From positions 25,415 through 89,414 of the forward strand of contig DASZVY010000060.1 in assembly GCA_035546855.1 (NCBI GenBank): a stretch of DNA of 64,000 nucleotides, in the 5' to 3' direction. Source of the stretch: Nitrobacter sp035546855 (GTDB lineage Bacteria; Pseudomonadota; Alphaproteobacteria; Rhizobiales; Xanthobacteraceae). Below are positions 15,659 through 24,705 of the stretch, in pieces. The translations under genes and the position numbers were made by a program. Every line of letters begins with the position of its first letter. The stretch's first letter is position 1. Under the pieces are notes generated by a model. The model was not told the DNA's origin and searched no databases. It was given only the letters and a program-made list of their open reading frames with translations.

Positions 15659-16987
15659 ATGAGTGGCTTTGGGCAGGAATATCGCGACAAGCGCCTTTCT
15701 GATCGAGGCAGAGTTCTGTTGGCCGATAATATGACAGTCTACGTCAATGGCGCGACAGGCCTTCCGAATACGTTCATGCAGATGCTGGCGTCTGAGGCTT
15801 CGGCGCTCCGCGGGATTCGTCTCTGCCACCCAATGCGGCGCGAAGTTATGGCGCTTGATCCAGATCCCGTGGCGCCTACGCTTGCGGAAAATATCTTTCA
15901 TATCTCCGATTACACCTACGACGAGTCGATCCGGCGCGCGGTTCACGAGGGACGTGCGTCCTATCGTCCGATTCATTCCAGCGACGGCGGGCGTCATTTC
16001 CCATATTCGATCGATGTGCTGGTCGGCGCGGCCGCGCCGATGGACAGGCATGGCTATTTTAATCTCGGTCCGTTCGGCGGATGGATGATGGATTTTCTGA
16101 CCCATGCCCGGAAGGTGGTGCTTGAGGTCAATCCGCAGCAGCCGGTGGTGTTCGGTGATAACTATGTCCATATCTCGCAGATTGACGGAATCATTGAGGC
16201 GGACTACCCGATCATCGAGATACGCCAGTCGGAATCGATATTCGGAGATACCGAACGCGCCATCGCGCGCAACGTTGCGGCGCTGGTCGAGGACGGCGCG
16301 ACAGTGCAGGCCGGCGTCGGCTCGCTGCCCGACGCTATAGCTAAGACACTAATGTCCGATGGCCATCGCGATCTCGGCGTTCACACCGAATCCTTATTCG
16401 ATTGGGTCGTCGATCTTTACACGGCCGGCGTCGTCACTAATACGCACAAGGGCCAGAATGTCGGCAAGATGACGGCCGCGATGGCGATCGGATCGCGCGC
16501 CTTGTATGAGTTCATCGATCGCAATCCTTGCGTGGAACTACAGCGATTTTCTTACGTCAACGATCCGATGGTCATCGCACGCAACCACAAGCCAGTATCG
16601 ATAAATGCCACCCTGCAGGTCGATTTGTCCGGCCAGTGCGCGTCAGAGGGATTCGGCCCGCGCCATCACGGGGGTATTGGCGGCCAATGGAATTTCCATT
16701 ATGGCGCGTCGCTCGCTCCGGACGGAAAAGGCATTATCGCTCTCCCGTCGACCGCACGGAAGGGATCTGTGTCCCGCATCGTACCGTCTCTTACCGCGGG
16801 AAGTGCCGTCAGCATTACGCGTAATGACATCCACTATGTCGTCACGGAATACGGCGTAGCTGATCTGCGCGGACGCCCGCTCGACGAACGGGCTAAACTG
16901 CTGATCGGTATTGCGCACCCACGGTTCCGTGACGAGCTGGCCCGTGCTGCGCGCGAGGTGCTTGGCCTGCATGTGCATGTCGCCTGA
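15659..16987 (+). CDS. Acetyl-CoA hydrolase / 4-hydroxybutyrate CoA-transferase family
   Basis: A 442-residue class I CoA-transferase or hydrolase. The C-terminal half is typical: GFGPRHHGGIGGQWNFHYG, then GKGIIALPSTARKGSVSRIV, and DIHYVVTEYGVADLRGR with GIAHPRFRDEL at the end. I chose ATG 15659 after the GAAGAAGG site; the frame is open further upstream inside the preceding gene. It would move CoA from acetyl-CoA or another acyl-CoA to an acid in this pathway. Substrate unknown. Confidence 0.85.
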   Translation: MSGFGQEYRDKRLSDRGRVLLADNMTVYVNGATGLPNTFMQMLASEASALRGIRLCHPMRREVMALDPDPVAPTLAENIFHISDYTYDESIRRAVHEGRASYRPIHSSDGGRHFPYSIDVLVGAAAPMDRHGYFNLGPFGGWMMDFLTHARKVVLEVNPQQPVVFGDNYVHISQIDGIIEADYPIIEIRQSESIFGDTERAIARNVAALVEDGATVQAGVGSLPDAIAKTLMSDGHRDLGVHTESLFDWVVDLYTAGVVTNTHKGQNVGKMTAAMAIGSRALYEFIDRNPCVELQRFSYVNDPMVIARNHKPVSINATLQVDLSGQCASEGFGPRHHGGIGGQWNFHYGASLAPDGKGIIALPSTARKGSVSRIVPSLTAGSAVSITRNDIHYVVTEYGVADLRGRPLDERAKLLIGIAHPRFRDELARAAREVLGLHVHVA

Positions 16988-17027
16988 TCGCGGCGCCTGC
17001 AATCGAGAGCTATGACGGAGTGGACTT

Positions 17028-18626
17028 GTGAATATCAACGGCATTTCGATCCCATGGACTACGATCGCCGACCTCCTGCGCGACAAGGAGTTGAAACATG
17101 GCGAGCGTCTCTTCGGAGAGATTGCCGGTACGGCGCTGAGCTATGCCGAGTTAGCCCAACGCTCGCGTACCGTCGCCGCCAATCTCATCAGCCGCGGATA
17201 TGTCGTGGGTGACCGGATAGCATCCTTCACACACAACTCGGTCGAGCAGATTGTGCTGTGGTTCGGCTGCTGTCAGGCGGGAATGATCTGGGTTCCGATC
17301 AATTCTGGTCTGGTTGGCGACGACCTTCGCTATATCCTGAGCAATTCAGGCGCGCGTGCCTTGCTGTTCGATGAAGAAGGGGCACCGAAGATCGATCGGA
17401 TGCGCGCTCAACTTGCTGATATCGATCTGTTCACCACCTGCGATCATCCAGATACCGAACCGTTCTCGGCTCTCTTGAAGAAGCCTGAAGTGAATGCATC
17501 CCTGCCCGCGACGGCTCCAGCCGACACCGGCGCAATCCTTTATACAGGTGGCACCACGGGCCTGCCGAAGGGGGTGGTGCTTCCGCAATTGTCTTTCATC
17601 CTGTCCGGCATTCGTTATGGCGAAGTGTTCGATGCGCGAGCGGGCGAACGCCATTTTTCAACTATGCCGCTCTATCATGCCGGCGGCCTGCAATGGGGCA
17701 TCATGGGTCCGCTCGTCAACGACATGACGACAGTCATCGATCGGCGTTTCAGTGTAACGCGCTATTTCGATCGTGTGCGCGAGACCAAGGCGAACATCAT
17801 CGATCCGTTCGGCGCAGTCGTGACGATGCTGTGCAACCAGCCGGAATCGGCCCATGACCGCGATCACGCCGTTCGTATCGCCGTTGGAGCGGTGCAGGGC
17901 CTGCCGCCGCATATTCCTGAAACGTTCACGCGCCGGTTTAACATTCCCTTAGTCAACCTCTATGGGTTAACGGAGGGGGGTGGCGCCATGCTGACCAGCA
18001 ATCGCGAGCAAACGCTCGACTCGAACGGCAAGCCGTATGGCTGGGTGGAAATCCGGATTGCAGGCGAGGATGACATGCCGTTGCCGATCGGTGAGGTTGG
18101 CGAGGTGCTCCTACGGCCGAGTTTCCCGAACATGTTCATGACCGGTTACTTCAACGACCAGGCGGCGTCGCTGAAAAGTTTGCGCGATTGCTGGCTGCAT
18201 ACTGGTGACCTCGGGCGCCTCGATGCGGACGGAAACCTCTACTTTCTCGGGCGGCGTGCGCATTGGATTCGCCGCCGTGGCGAAAGCATTTCAGCGGCGG
18301 AAATTGAGGCCATACTTACGAAACACCCGATAGTCGAGGAAATCGCTGTTGTCGGCGTTCCTTCGGAAATCGGCGAGGAAGACATCAAGGCGTTTGTCAT
18401 AGCGAAGCCGGGCGTTCAGCCGGATGCTATTGCGCTGTGCGCCTGGGCGCTCGAACGAATGGCGGCATTCAAGGTCCCGCGCTATGTCGAGTTTGTCGAT
18501 GATTTTCCGCGCTCGGCAGCCAAACGCGAAATCCAGCGCTCTCTGCTGAAAGCCTTGCCGCACGACAATGCCTATGACCGCGAGCCGGGCGGCCGCCGCC
18601 CCACAACCATGGCCAAAGTCGGATAG
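17028..18626 (+). CDS. AMP-forming acyl-CoA ligase (first)
   Basis: A 532-residue ANL-family ligase that would activate a carboxylic acid with ATP and CoA. The phosphate-binding motif ILYTGGTTGLPKGV is near residue 175, the A5 motif NLYGLTEGGGAM near 310, and the A7/A8 region HTGDLGRLDADGNLYFLGR near 395. The A10 region reads FPRSAAKREIQR, a variant of the usual PR-x-x-x-GK. It starts at GTG 17028 after GGAGTGG. A close functional relative is at 41986. Confidence 0.88.
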   Translation: MNINGISIPWTTIADLLRDKELKHGERLFGEIAGTALSYAELAQRSRTVAANLISRGYVVGDRIASFTHNSVEQIVLWFGCCQAGMIWVPINSGLVGDDLRYILSNSGARALLFDEEGAPKIDRMRAQLADIDLFTTCDHPDTEPFSALLKKPEVNASLPATAPADTGAILYTGGTTGLPKGVVLPQLSFILSGIRYGEVFDARAGERHFSTMPLYHAGGLQWGIMGPLVNDMTTVIDRRFSVTRYFDRVRETKANIIDPFGAVVTMLCNQPESAHDRDHAVRIAVGAVQGLPPHIPETFTRRFNIPLVNLYGLTEGGGAMLTSNREQTLDSNGKPYGWVEIRIAGEDDMPLPIGEVGEVLLRPSFPNMFMTGYFNDQAASLKSLRDCWLHTGDLGRLDADGNLYFLGRRAHWIRRRGESISAAEIEAILTKHPIVEEIAVVGVPSEIGEEDIKAFVIAKPGVQPDAIALCAWALERMAAFKVPRYVEFVDDFPRSAAKREIQRSLLKALPHDNAYDREPGGRRPTTMAKVG

Positions 18627-18637
18627 GGCAGCGACGA

Positions 18638-19816
18638 ATGGAGGATAGCTGGCTGTTCCGACCACTCGAGTTGCGGGGTATCAGGCTGAAGAACCGGATC
18701 ATGATCGCGCCGATGGCGATGTATTCCGCCACGGACGGCCTGGTCGACGATTTCCACCTTGTTCATCTCGGCCGCTTTGCACTTGGTGGCGCCGGTTTGG
18801 TGATGATGGAAGCCACGGCGGTCAGCCGGGACGGCCGTATCACACCGGGTTGTGCGGGGATTTGGAGCGATACGCATGTCGCCAGCCTGCGCCGGATCAG
18901 CGATTTCATTCGCCGGTTCGGCGCGATCCCGGCGATCCAACTCGGACACGCCGGCCGTAAAGGAGCCTGTGAGCGTGCGTGGCGCGGTGGCGCGCCGTTG
19001 CCGGAGCAAGCGGAGACCGTGGATGCGCAGCGGTGGCCGCTGGTGTCTTCGACCGGCGTGCCGTTCGAGGATTATGGCCAGACCCCAGCCCAACTCGATA
19101 TCGATGGGATCAACCGCGTAATTGATGATTTCGCGCACGGCGCTCGTCGTGCCGACGCGGCTGGCTTCGATGTCCTCGAAATTCACAGTGCGCATGGTTA
19201 TCTCTTGCATTGTTTTCTGTCGCCGCTCGTGAACGACCGGAAAGATGAATGGGGTGGCGATCTTGCCGGCCGGATGCGGTTTCCGTTGGCGGTGGTACGC
19301 GGTGTTCGAGACGTATGGCCTCAGCGCAAACCGCTGTTCGTGCGTATCTCCAGCGTAGATGGGGTGGGCGCCGGATGGAGTATCGAGGACTCGGTGATCT
19401 TTGCGCGCGAGTTGAAAAAGATAGGCGTCGATGTTGTCGATTGCTCGTCCGGCGGCATGAAGTTGCCGCGCGACGCGCATCTGGTGGCACGTACCGAAGG
19501 ATTTCATGTGCCGTTCGCGGCAAAGATCCGACGAGAAGCCGGCATTCCAACCGTCGCGGTGGGATTGATCCGGAGGCCCGCATTTGCCGAACAGGTTCTG
19601 GAGCGTGGCGATGCAGATATCGTGGCGCTGGCGCGAGAAGTCCTGATCGATCCGAATTGGGCGAATCGTGCCGTCAGCGACCGCGATTCCGAGGCCGGCT
19701 GGGATTATTGGCCGGAGCAATACGCCATGTGGCTACGTGGCCGGGCTAGGACCTTCGCCCGTGCCGCGAGGGAAGCCGAGGCCGTGGTTTCGTCGAGAGC
19801 GACCGGCAACGTCTAG
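18638..19816 (+). CDS. NADH:flavin oxidoreductase, OYE/YqjM type
   Basis: A 392-residue FMN-dependent ene-reductase-like barrel. Landmarks are IMIAPMAMYSATDGLVDDFH near residue 22, IQLGHAGRKG near 105, VLEIHSAHGYLLHCFLSPL near 185 and the C-terminal phosphate-binding GLIRRPAFAEQVL. Relatives reduce activated double bonds, including enoyl-CoA compounds. It follows the ligase after 11 bases, so a role in saturating a CoA-bound intermediate is plausible but inferred. Confidence 0.85.
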   Translation: MEDSWLFRPLELRGIRLKNRIMIAPMAMYSATDGLVDDFHLVHLGRFALGGAGLVMMEATAVSRDGRITPGCAGIWSDTHVASLRRISDFIRRFGAIPAIQLGHAGRKGACERAWRGGAPLPEQAETVDAQRWPLVSSTGVPFEDYGQTPAQLDIDGINRVIDDFAHGARRADAAGFDVLEIHSAHGYLLHCFLSPLVNDRKDEWGGDLAGRMRFPLAVVRGVRDVWPQRKPLFVRISSVDGVGAGWSIEDSVIFARELKKIGVDVVDCSSGGMKLPRDAHLVARTEGFHVPFAAKIRREAGIPTVAVGLIRRPAFAEQVLERGDADIVALAREVLIDPNWANRAVSDRDSEAGWDYWPEQYAMWLRGRARTFARAAREAEAVVSSRATGNV

Positions 19817-19825
19817 GGGGCGTAG

Positions 19826-20620
19826 ATGAAATTGTGTTGCATCAACATCAATGCTGCCGAGACGTCGCAGGCGTTTCTTCCGGTCCTGTGCCGCGACATC
19901 GAATTGGCGAAACAGCCTGGCACCGAAATAGTAGTCGAAAGCGTCACGCCCGGCCTTCAAAGAGCCCTCGATGTCAACAGCGCCTATTTTTCGCTCCTCA
20001 ATAAGGCCAGCATCGTCGATGCGGCGATCCGAGCCTCGCGAAGCTGCGACGCGATTGTCGTGATCTGTTTCCTTGATCCGGCGCTGACCGAGGCGCGTGA
20101 GATGGTGGATGTGCCGGTGGTCGGCCTTGCAGAGGCCAGCACGCTCCTAGCCTGCCAGATCGGCCGCAAGTTTGCGATCGTGACGCTCGACGAACCGAAA
20201 ATGATCGTCGAGATCGAACGTAATCTCGGTCTGCTTGGCCTGGAGGATCGAGCGACCCGCGATCCCGTGATCCCGATCGACATTCCATCGCAGGACTGGT
20301 TGAAGCGCGGCATGGATAATCCTGCGCTCGTCGCGGACGCCGTCGACAGGGCGGCTCGCAAAGGCCTCGCGAATGGCGCCGACGTCATTATCGTAGGCTG
20401 CGCAGGCATGGCGCCGCTTGCAAGTCTCGGCGGCCTCACGCAGATCGGGAATGCTCGGGTTCCGATCATCGATTGCGTTCAGGCCGGTATCAAGATGGCC
20501 GAATTTAGGGTCGAACTGATGAAAAGACCCGGCTGGCCTGCGATTAGCCGCGGCGGGATCTATGCCGCGCCGGATGAGCGGGATATCGAGCGAGTCCGGT
20601 CGACCTTCGGCCGCGAATAG
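19826..20620 (+). CDS. Asp/Glu/hydantoin racemase-superfamily protein
   Basis: A 264-residue protein of the two-domain, two-cysteine superfamily that includes hydantoin racemase, maleate isomerase and arylmalonate decarboxylase. Cys81 (VVICFLDPAL) and Cys192 (IVGCAGMAPL) occupy the two catalytic positions. It is the last gene of the five-gene run that starts at 14698. Racemase, isomerase or decarboxylase activity cannot be told apart from sequence alone. Confidence 0.8.
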   Translation: MKLCCININAAETSQAFLPVLCRDIELAKQPGTEIVVESVTPGLQRALDVNSAYFSLLNKASIVDAAIRASRSCDAIVVICFLDPALTEAREMVDVPVVGLAEASTLLACQIGRKFAIVTLDEPKMIVEIERNLGLLGLEDRATRDPVIPIDIPSQDWLKRGMDNPALVADAVDRAARKGLANGADVIIVGCAGMAPLASLGGLTQIGNARVPIIDCVQAGIKMAEFRVELMKRPGWPAISRGGIYAAPDERDIERVRSTFGRE

Positions 20621-20676
20621 AATTGCCGGACCAGCTTTCGCCGGCCCGGCATCCCCGGTTTCACGTCATCGCGAGC

Positions 20677-21897
20677 CTAGTTCTTCACGGCGTTCTTCTT
20701 CACGAGCGGACAGCGTGATTGCGAGAGCGGCTGGAACGCTTCCTCGGCCGGCACCGTTCCGATCAGCTTGTAGTAATCCCATCGGCCTTTCGATTCGGAT
20801 GGCTTTTTGACCTGGAACAAATACATATCGTGGACCATGCGGCCGTCTTCACGAATCCGGCCGTGCTTCGCGAACATGTCGTTGATCGGCATCTCCTTCA
20901 TCTTTTTCATGACAGCATCGGAATTGGTCGTGCCAGCGGCTTTTACCGCCTTAAGATAGTGCAGCACGGATGAATAGACCGAAGCCTGGGGCGCGGTGGG
21001 AGCTCGCTTGGTGCGTTCCATGAAGCGCTTTGAGAATGCTCTGGTCTCGTCGTTCATGTCCCAATAGAAGGCATCGGCGAAGACAAGCCCCTGCGCCGTT
21101 TCAAGGCCAAGGGAATCGACGTCCGTCAGATACAAAAGCATTGGTGAGAGGGTTTGCCCGCCTTTCACGATACCGAACTCGGCGGCCTGCTTGATGGCGT
21201 TGATCGTATCGCCACCGGCGTTGGCGAGTCCGATTACTTTGGCCTTGGACGCCTGCGCTTGTAGCAGGAACGAGGAAAAGTCCGATGTATTGAGAGGATG
21301 ATGAACGCCTCCCAGGACCTTTCCTCCTGATTTCACGATCACGTCGGTAGCATCGCGCACCATTTCTCGTCCGAATGCATAATCGGCGCTGAGAAAGAAC
21401 CAGGTATCGAGACCTTTCTCGACAGCGGCGCGGGCGGTGACATGAGCCTGCGAATAGGTATCGTAGGCCCAATGAACGCTGTAAGGAAAGCAGGCCTCGT
21501 TGGTGATCCGGACCGCACCCGGACCACTATACATGATGATCTTCTTGCGTTCCTTCGCAATCTCGCCGGCTGCAAGAGCGGTCGCGGACCCTGCGACGTC
21601 GATGATGGCTTCGACCCCCTGATTGTCCAGCATATCACGGGCGATGTTGGAGGCGAGATCAGCCTTGTTGAGATGATCGGCCGCAACGATCTCGATTTTC
21701 CGGCCCAGAACCTCGCCGCCGAAATCTTCGGCCGCCATTTTGGCGGCGGTTACGCTTCCCGTTCCCGTGATGTCGGCGTACAGGCTCGACATGTCGAGGA
21801 TGGCGCCGAGCTTGAGCGGCGGCTTGGTTTGAGCCGCTGCTGGCGTGGCGCAGATCAGCGCCGAAAACAGATATCCCATCAGTGTGTATTTTTTCAT
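20677..21897 (-). CDS. Periplasmic branched-chain-type substrate-binding protein
   Basis: A 406-residue Peripla_BP_6 protein. It starts with a signal peptide (MKKYTLMGYLFSALICATPAAAQ), followed by KLGAILDMSSLYADITGTGS and the ligand-fold segment. It binds a small organic ligand for ABC import. The permease and ATPase genes are not adjacent; the nearest set is at 31554-34889, which has its own binding protein at 34912. It is last in the minus-strand run beginning at 25925. Confidence 0.87.
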   Translation of the reverse strand: MKKYTLMGYLFSALICATPAAAQTKPPLKLGAILDMSSLYADITGTGSVTAAKMAAEDFGGEVLGRKIEIVAADHLNKADLASNIARDMLDNQGVEAIIDVAGSATALAAGEIAKERKKIIMYSGPGAVRITNEACFPYSVHWAYDTYSQAHVTARAAVEKGLDTWFFLSADYAFGREMVRDATDVIVKSGGKVLGGVHHPLNTSDFSSFLLQAQASKAKVIGLANAGGDTINAIKQAAEFGIVKGGQTLSPMLLYLTDVDSLGLETAQGLVFADAFYWDMNDETRAFSKRFMERTKRAPTAPQASVYSSVLHYLKAVKAAGTTNSDAVMKKMKEMPINDMFAKHGRIREDGRMVHDMYLFQVKKPSESKGRWDYYKLIGTVPAEEAFQPLSQSRCPLVKKNAVKN

Positions 21898-21930
21898 TTT
21901 ACTTCCTCCCTCTGTGCTGTCTTGGATTGG

Positions 21931-22986
21931 CTATGCCCCTCTCGTCGAAAATCGCAGTGTCGTGCCGTCATCGATCGTAGCGAGACGGTTTCGACGGAGC
22001 AGGTAGTTGATGTGCGCAATGACTTCGCCGGCAGCGAAACCCATTTGATGAGCATCCTCCAATGGCCGGTCGAAGACTGTGTCGATCAACTCGACGGCGG
22101 CCTTGGGCGAGCGTTGGCATGACTGCTCGATCATCAAGCACCGCGTTTCGTGGTGATGGATCAACTGATCGATGCGCTGCTTCAGGCCGACGAACGGCAG
22201 GCCATGGCCAGGAAGTACCAGAACGTCATCGGGAATCGTTGCGGCGATCTCGTGCAGCGATTGCAAATATTCCCCTAACGAGTCGGCGTGAGGTTCGACC
22301 GCCCAGACACTGATGTTCGGCGAGATCTTGCTGAGCACCTGGTCAGCGGAGAGAAACAGCCGGTCATCCGGACAATGCAACATGACCTGATCGAATGCGT
22401 GACCTCCTCCGGTGAGGACGTCGAACCGCCGCGAACCGATTTCGATCGCGTCGCCTCCGACCAGCCGGACGTAGCTTGGCGGAAGACTCGAAACTTTCTT
22501 CAGATAGTCTTGTCCGCGCCCGAGAAGCTGATCGGTCATGGTTTCATCCATGCCGTGCAAGCGGAAAAACATGCGCTGCTCCGCCTGCCGGTCCGCCTTC
22601 TCAAGGTCCTGGCGATAGGCGGCCTGAAGATACTCCTCTCGGGTCATCCATAGCGTGCAGCCAAATCGCCGAACCATCCATCCGGCCATGCCGACGTGGT
22701 CAGGGTGCGCATGGGTAACGATCAGGCGTGTCACCTTGACCGATGCAAGCGGCCCGGCAAAAAGGTCTTCCCATGCTGCGGCCGTCGCCTCGTTACCGAA
22801 GCCGGCATCGATCATCGTCCAGCCGTCGTGTTCCTCGAGCAAGTAGATGTTGACGTGATTGAGGCGGAACGGAAGCTTGAGACGAGCCCAGAGCAGGCCT
22901 GGTCGAAGTTCAATCACTTCGCTGGCGGACGGCGGGGACTGCCATGGAAATTGAATAGTGTGGGTTCCGTCGATGGTGGCCTTCAT
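21931..22986 (-). CDS. Metallo-beta-lactamase-fold hydrolase
   Basis: A 351-residue MBL-fold enzyme with the metal motif VTHAHPDHVGMAG (HxHxDH) near residue 95 and further metal ligands in GGHAFDQ and LPGHGLPF. The family includes thioesterases, lactonases and glyoxalase II-like enzymes. Its place among CoA-handling genes suggests acyl-CoA or lactone hydrolysis (inference). Confidence 0.82.
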   Translation of the reverse strand: MKATIDGTHTIQFPWQSPPSASEVIELRPGLLWARLKLPFRLNHVNIYLLEEHDGWTMIDAGFGNEATAAAWEDLFAGPLASVKVTRLIVTHAHPDHVGMAGWMVRRFGCTLWMTREEYLQAAYRQDLEKADRQAEQRMFFRLHGMDETMTDQLLGRGQDYLKKVSSLPPSYVRLVGGDAIEIGSRRFDVLTGGGHAFDQVMLHCPDDRLFLSADQVLSKISPNISVWAVEPHADSLGEYLQSLHEIAATIPDDVLVLPGHGLPFVGLKQRIDQLIHHHETRCLMIEQSCQRSPKAAVELIDTVFDRPLEDAHQMGFAAGEVIAHINYLLRRNRLATIDDGTTLRFSTRGA

Positions 22987-23068
22987 CGGTCAGCTCTCAG
23001 GCTTGCAACTGTCACGTCAGTGCGTGCCGATCGCCGCGTGCTTGTTCTATATGGAGTAGTGTTTTTCA

Positions 23069-24271
23069 CTACACGACACCGCGCTGCCTGAGATCGTCGA
23101 TGGATGATTGTGTGTAACCAAGTTCGGCGAGTAGGGGGCACGTATCGGCACCAAGCGCCGGTGCAGGGCGTAAAGGCGGAGCAGGGGTACCGCCGAGCTT
23201 AGGATGAGGCGCAGGCATGATAAGTCGTCCGATCCGCGGATGGTCGACAGTCGCTATGCTGCCGCGCGCGGCGTATTGCGGATCCTCCACGATCTCGGCG
23301 GCCGAATAGACCAGCGAGAATGCCAGCCCGTGCTTTTCGAGCAGCTCTATGATGGTTGTTACCGGAGCGCTCCTGATCCATTCGGCGACGATCGAATTTA
23401 TTTCGCGGATATTATTCCAGCGCTGGATGTGGGTCGCGAAGCGCGGATCTTGGATTAGATCGGACCGCTGCATCGCGTCGCACAGGCGCTGAAACACGCT
23501 GTTCGAGGAGACAGTGAGAACGAGGTAGCGGCCGTCGTTGGTCTCGAAATGATCGCCGGGCGCGGCTGCGAAATGCATATTGCCTTGCCGCTTGCGCGCC
23601 ACGCCCAGTTTGTCGAAAGCCGTCACCATAATATCGGTGAAACGGAAAACGGATTCGTATAGCGAGGTGTCGATATGCTGGCCGGTACCTTCTTTTGCGT
23701 CGCGGTGATACAGCGCGATCAGGACAGCGAATGCGCCCATAAGGGCTGACTGATAGTCTGCAACTGCTGTTCCGGGTCGCAACGGCGGTCCGTCGCCCTG
23801 ACCGGTGACGTGCAGCAGGCCCGAGAACGCCAGCCCAATGCGATCATACGCCGCGCGGGGAGCGTAGGGGCCGGTTTGCCCGTAACCAGAGATGCTGAGC
23901 ATGATGAGCTTGGGATTGACCGCGCGGAGCCGCTCATAATCCAGCCCCCATCGGGCCATCGTTCCCGGCCGGAAGTTCTCAACCAGAACGTCCGCATGGG
24001 TGACCATTTTCCGCAAAATGTCCTGTCCTTCGGAAGCCCGCAGGTTGAGTGTCACGGATCGCTTGTTGCGGCCCTCGACATTCCACCACAGGCCTTCGCC
24101 CTCAAATTGCGCCCCGTTCTGCCTGATCGGATCGCCGCCCTGAGGCTGCTCGACTTTGATGACGTCGGCACCGAAATCGCCGAGTAGCGTCGCGGCAACC
24201 GGACCGGCGATCATTGTTCCCAGATCGAGAACCCGGATGCCGTGCAAGGGGCCCAAGGTTTCCGTGCTCAT
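23069..24271 (-). CDS. CaiB/BaiF family III CoA-transferase
   Basis: A 400-residue CoA-transferase. The N terminus LHGIRVLDLGTMIAGPVAATLLGDFGADVIKVE is characteristic, and the expected catalytic aspartate is in TAVADYQSALMGA near residue 170. ATG 24271 overlaps the stop of the preceding DUF35 gene by four bases; a longer start at 24298 would overlap more. It probably passes CoA from a product to the incoming acid so that ATP is not spent each time. Confidence 0.88.
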   Translation of the reverse strand: MSTETLGPLHGIRVLDLGTMIAGPVAATLLGDFGADVIKVEQPQGGDPIRQNGAQFEGEGLWWNVEGRNKRSVTLNLRASEGQDILRKMVTHADVLVENFRPGTMARWGLDYERLRAVNPKLIMLSISGYGQTGPYAPRAAYDRIGLAFSGLLHVTGQGDGPPLRPGTAVADYQSALMGAFAVLIALYHRDAKEGTGQHIDTSLYESVFRFTDIMVTAFDKLGVARKRQGNMHFAAAPGDHFETNDGRYLVLTVSSNSVFQRLCDAMQRSDLIQDPRFATHIQRWNNIREINSIVAEWIRSAPVTTIIELLEKHGLAFSLVYSAAEIVEDPQYAARGSIATVDHPRIGRLIMPAPHPKLGGTPAPPLRPAPALGADTCPLLAELGYTQSSIDDLRQRGVV

Positions 24272-24705
24272 AGACTGTCCCCTTTCGCGTGGGGACAAAA
24301 TCTCGGCACGAACATGCCTTCTCCGATGTCATCCCACCACAACTCAACTTTCATGCCGATGCTAACTGCGGAGGGATCGCAATCCGTCAGGTTTGATACC
24401 AGGCGCACACCGGGAAGCCCGGGAAACACGATAACAGCGCCAATGTAGGGGAGGCGCCCGGTGACGGCCGCGTGACTCGCGTGATGGATGACGTTGTAGG
24501 TGTAGACTTCGGCTTCGGCCGGCGCCTCACTCCATGTGACCTTGGTGGAATGGCACTTGGGGCAGACGGGCGTCGGAGGATGGCGCGGCGTGTCGCATTC
24601 GGCGCATGTCTGAAACGCCAGCTTGCGCTGGCTGCAGCAATCCCAGAATCCCGCATCGTCCATGTTTGGCGTGGGGCGTGGCATGGTGTCCGGAAAATAG
24701 GCCAT
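24268..24705 (-). CDS. Zn-ribbon/OB-fold (DUF35) protein, partner of thiolase-like 24705-25925
   Basis: A 145-residue protein with an N-terminal rubredoxin-like zinc ribbon (CAECDTP and CPKCHST, near residues 36-55) and a C-terminal OB-fold. Proteins of this family bind thiolase-like partners and form acyl-CoA-binding or aldolase complexes, as in sterol side-chain degradation. Its start overlaps the thiolase-like stop (TAATG), so the pair is translationally coupled. Confidence 0.85.
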   Translation of the reverse strand: MAYFPDTMPRPTPNMDDAGFWDCCSQRKLAFQTCAECDTPRHPPTPVCPKCHSTKVTWSEAPAEAEVYTYNVIHHASHAAVTGRLPYIGAVIVFPGLPGVRLVSNLTDCDPSAVSIGMKVELWWDDIGEGMFVPRFCPHAKGDSL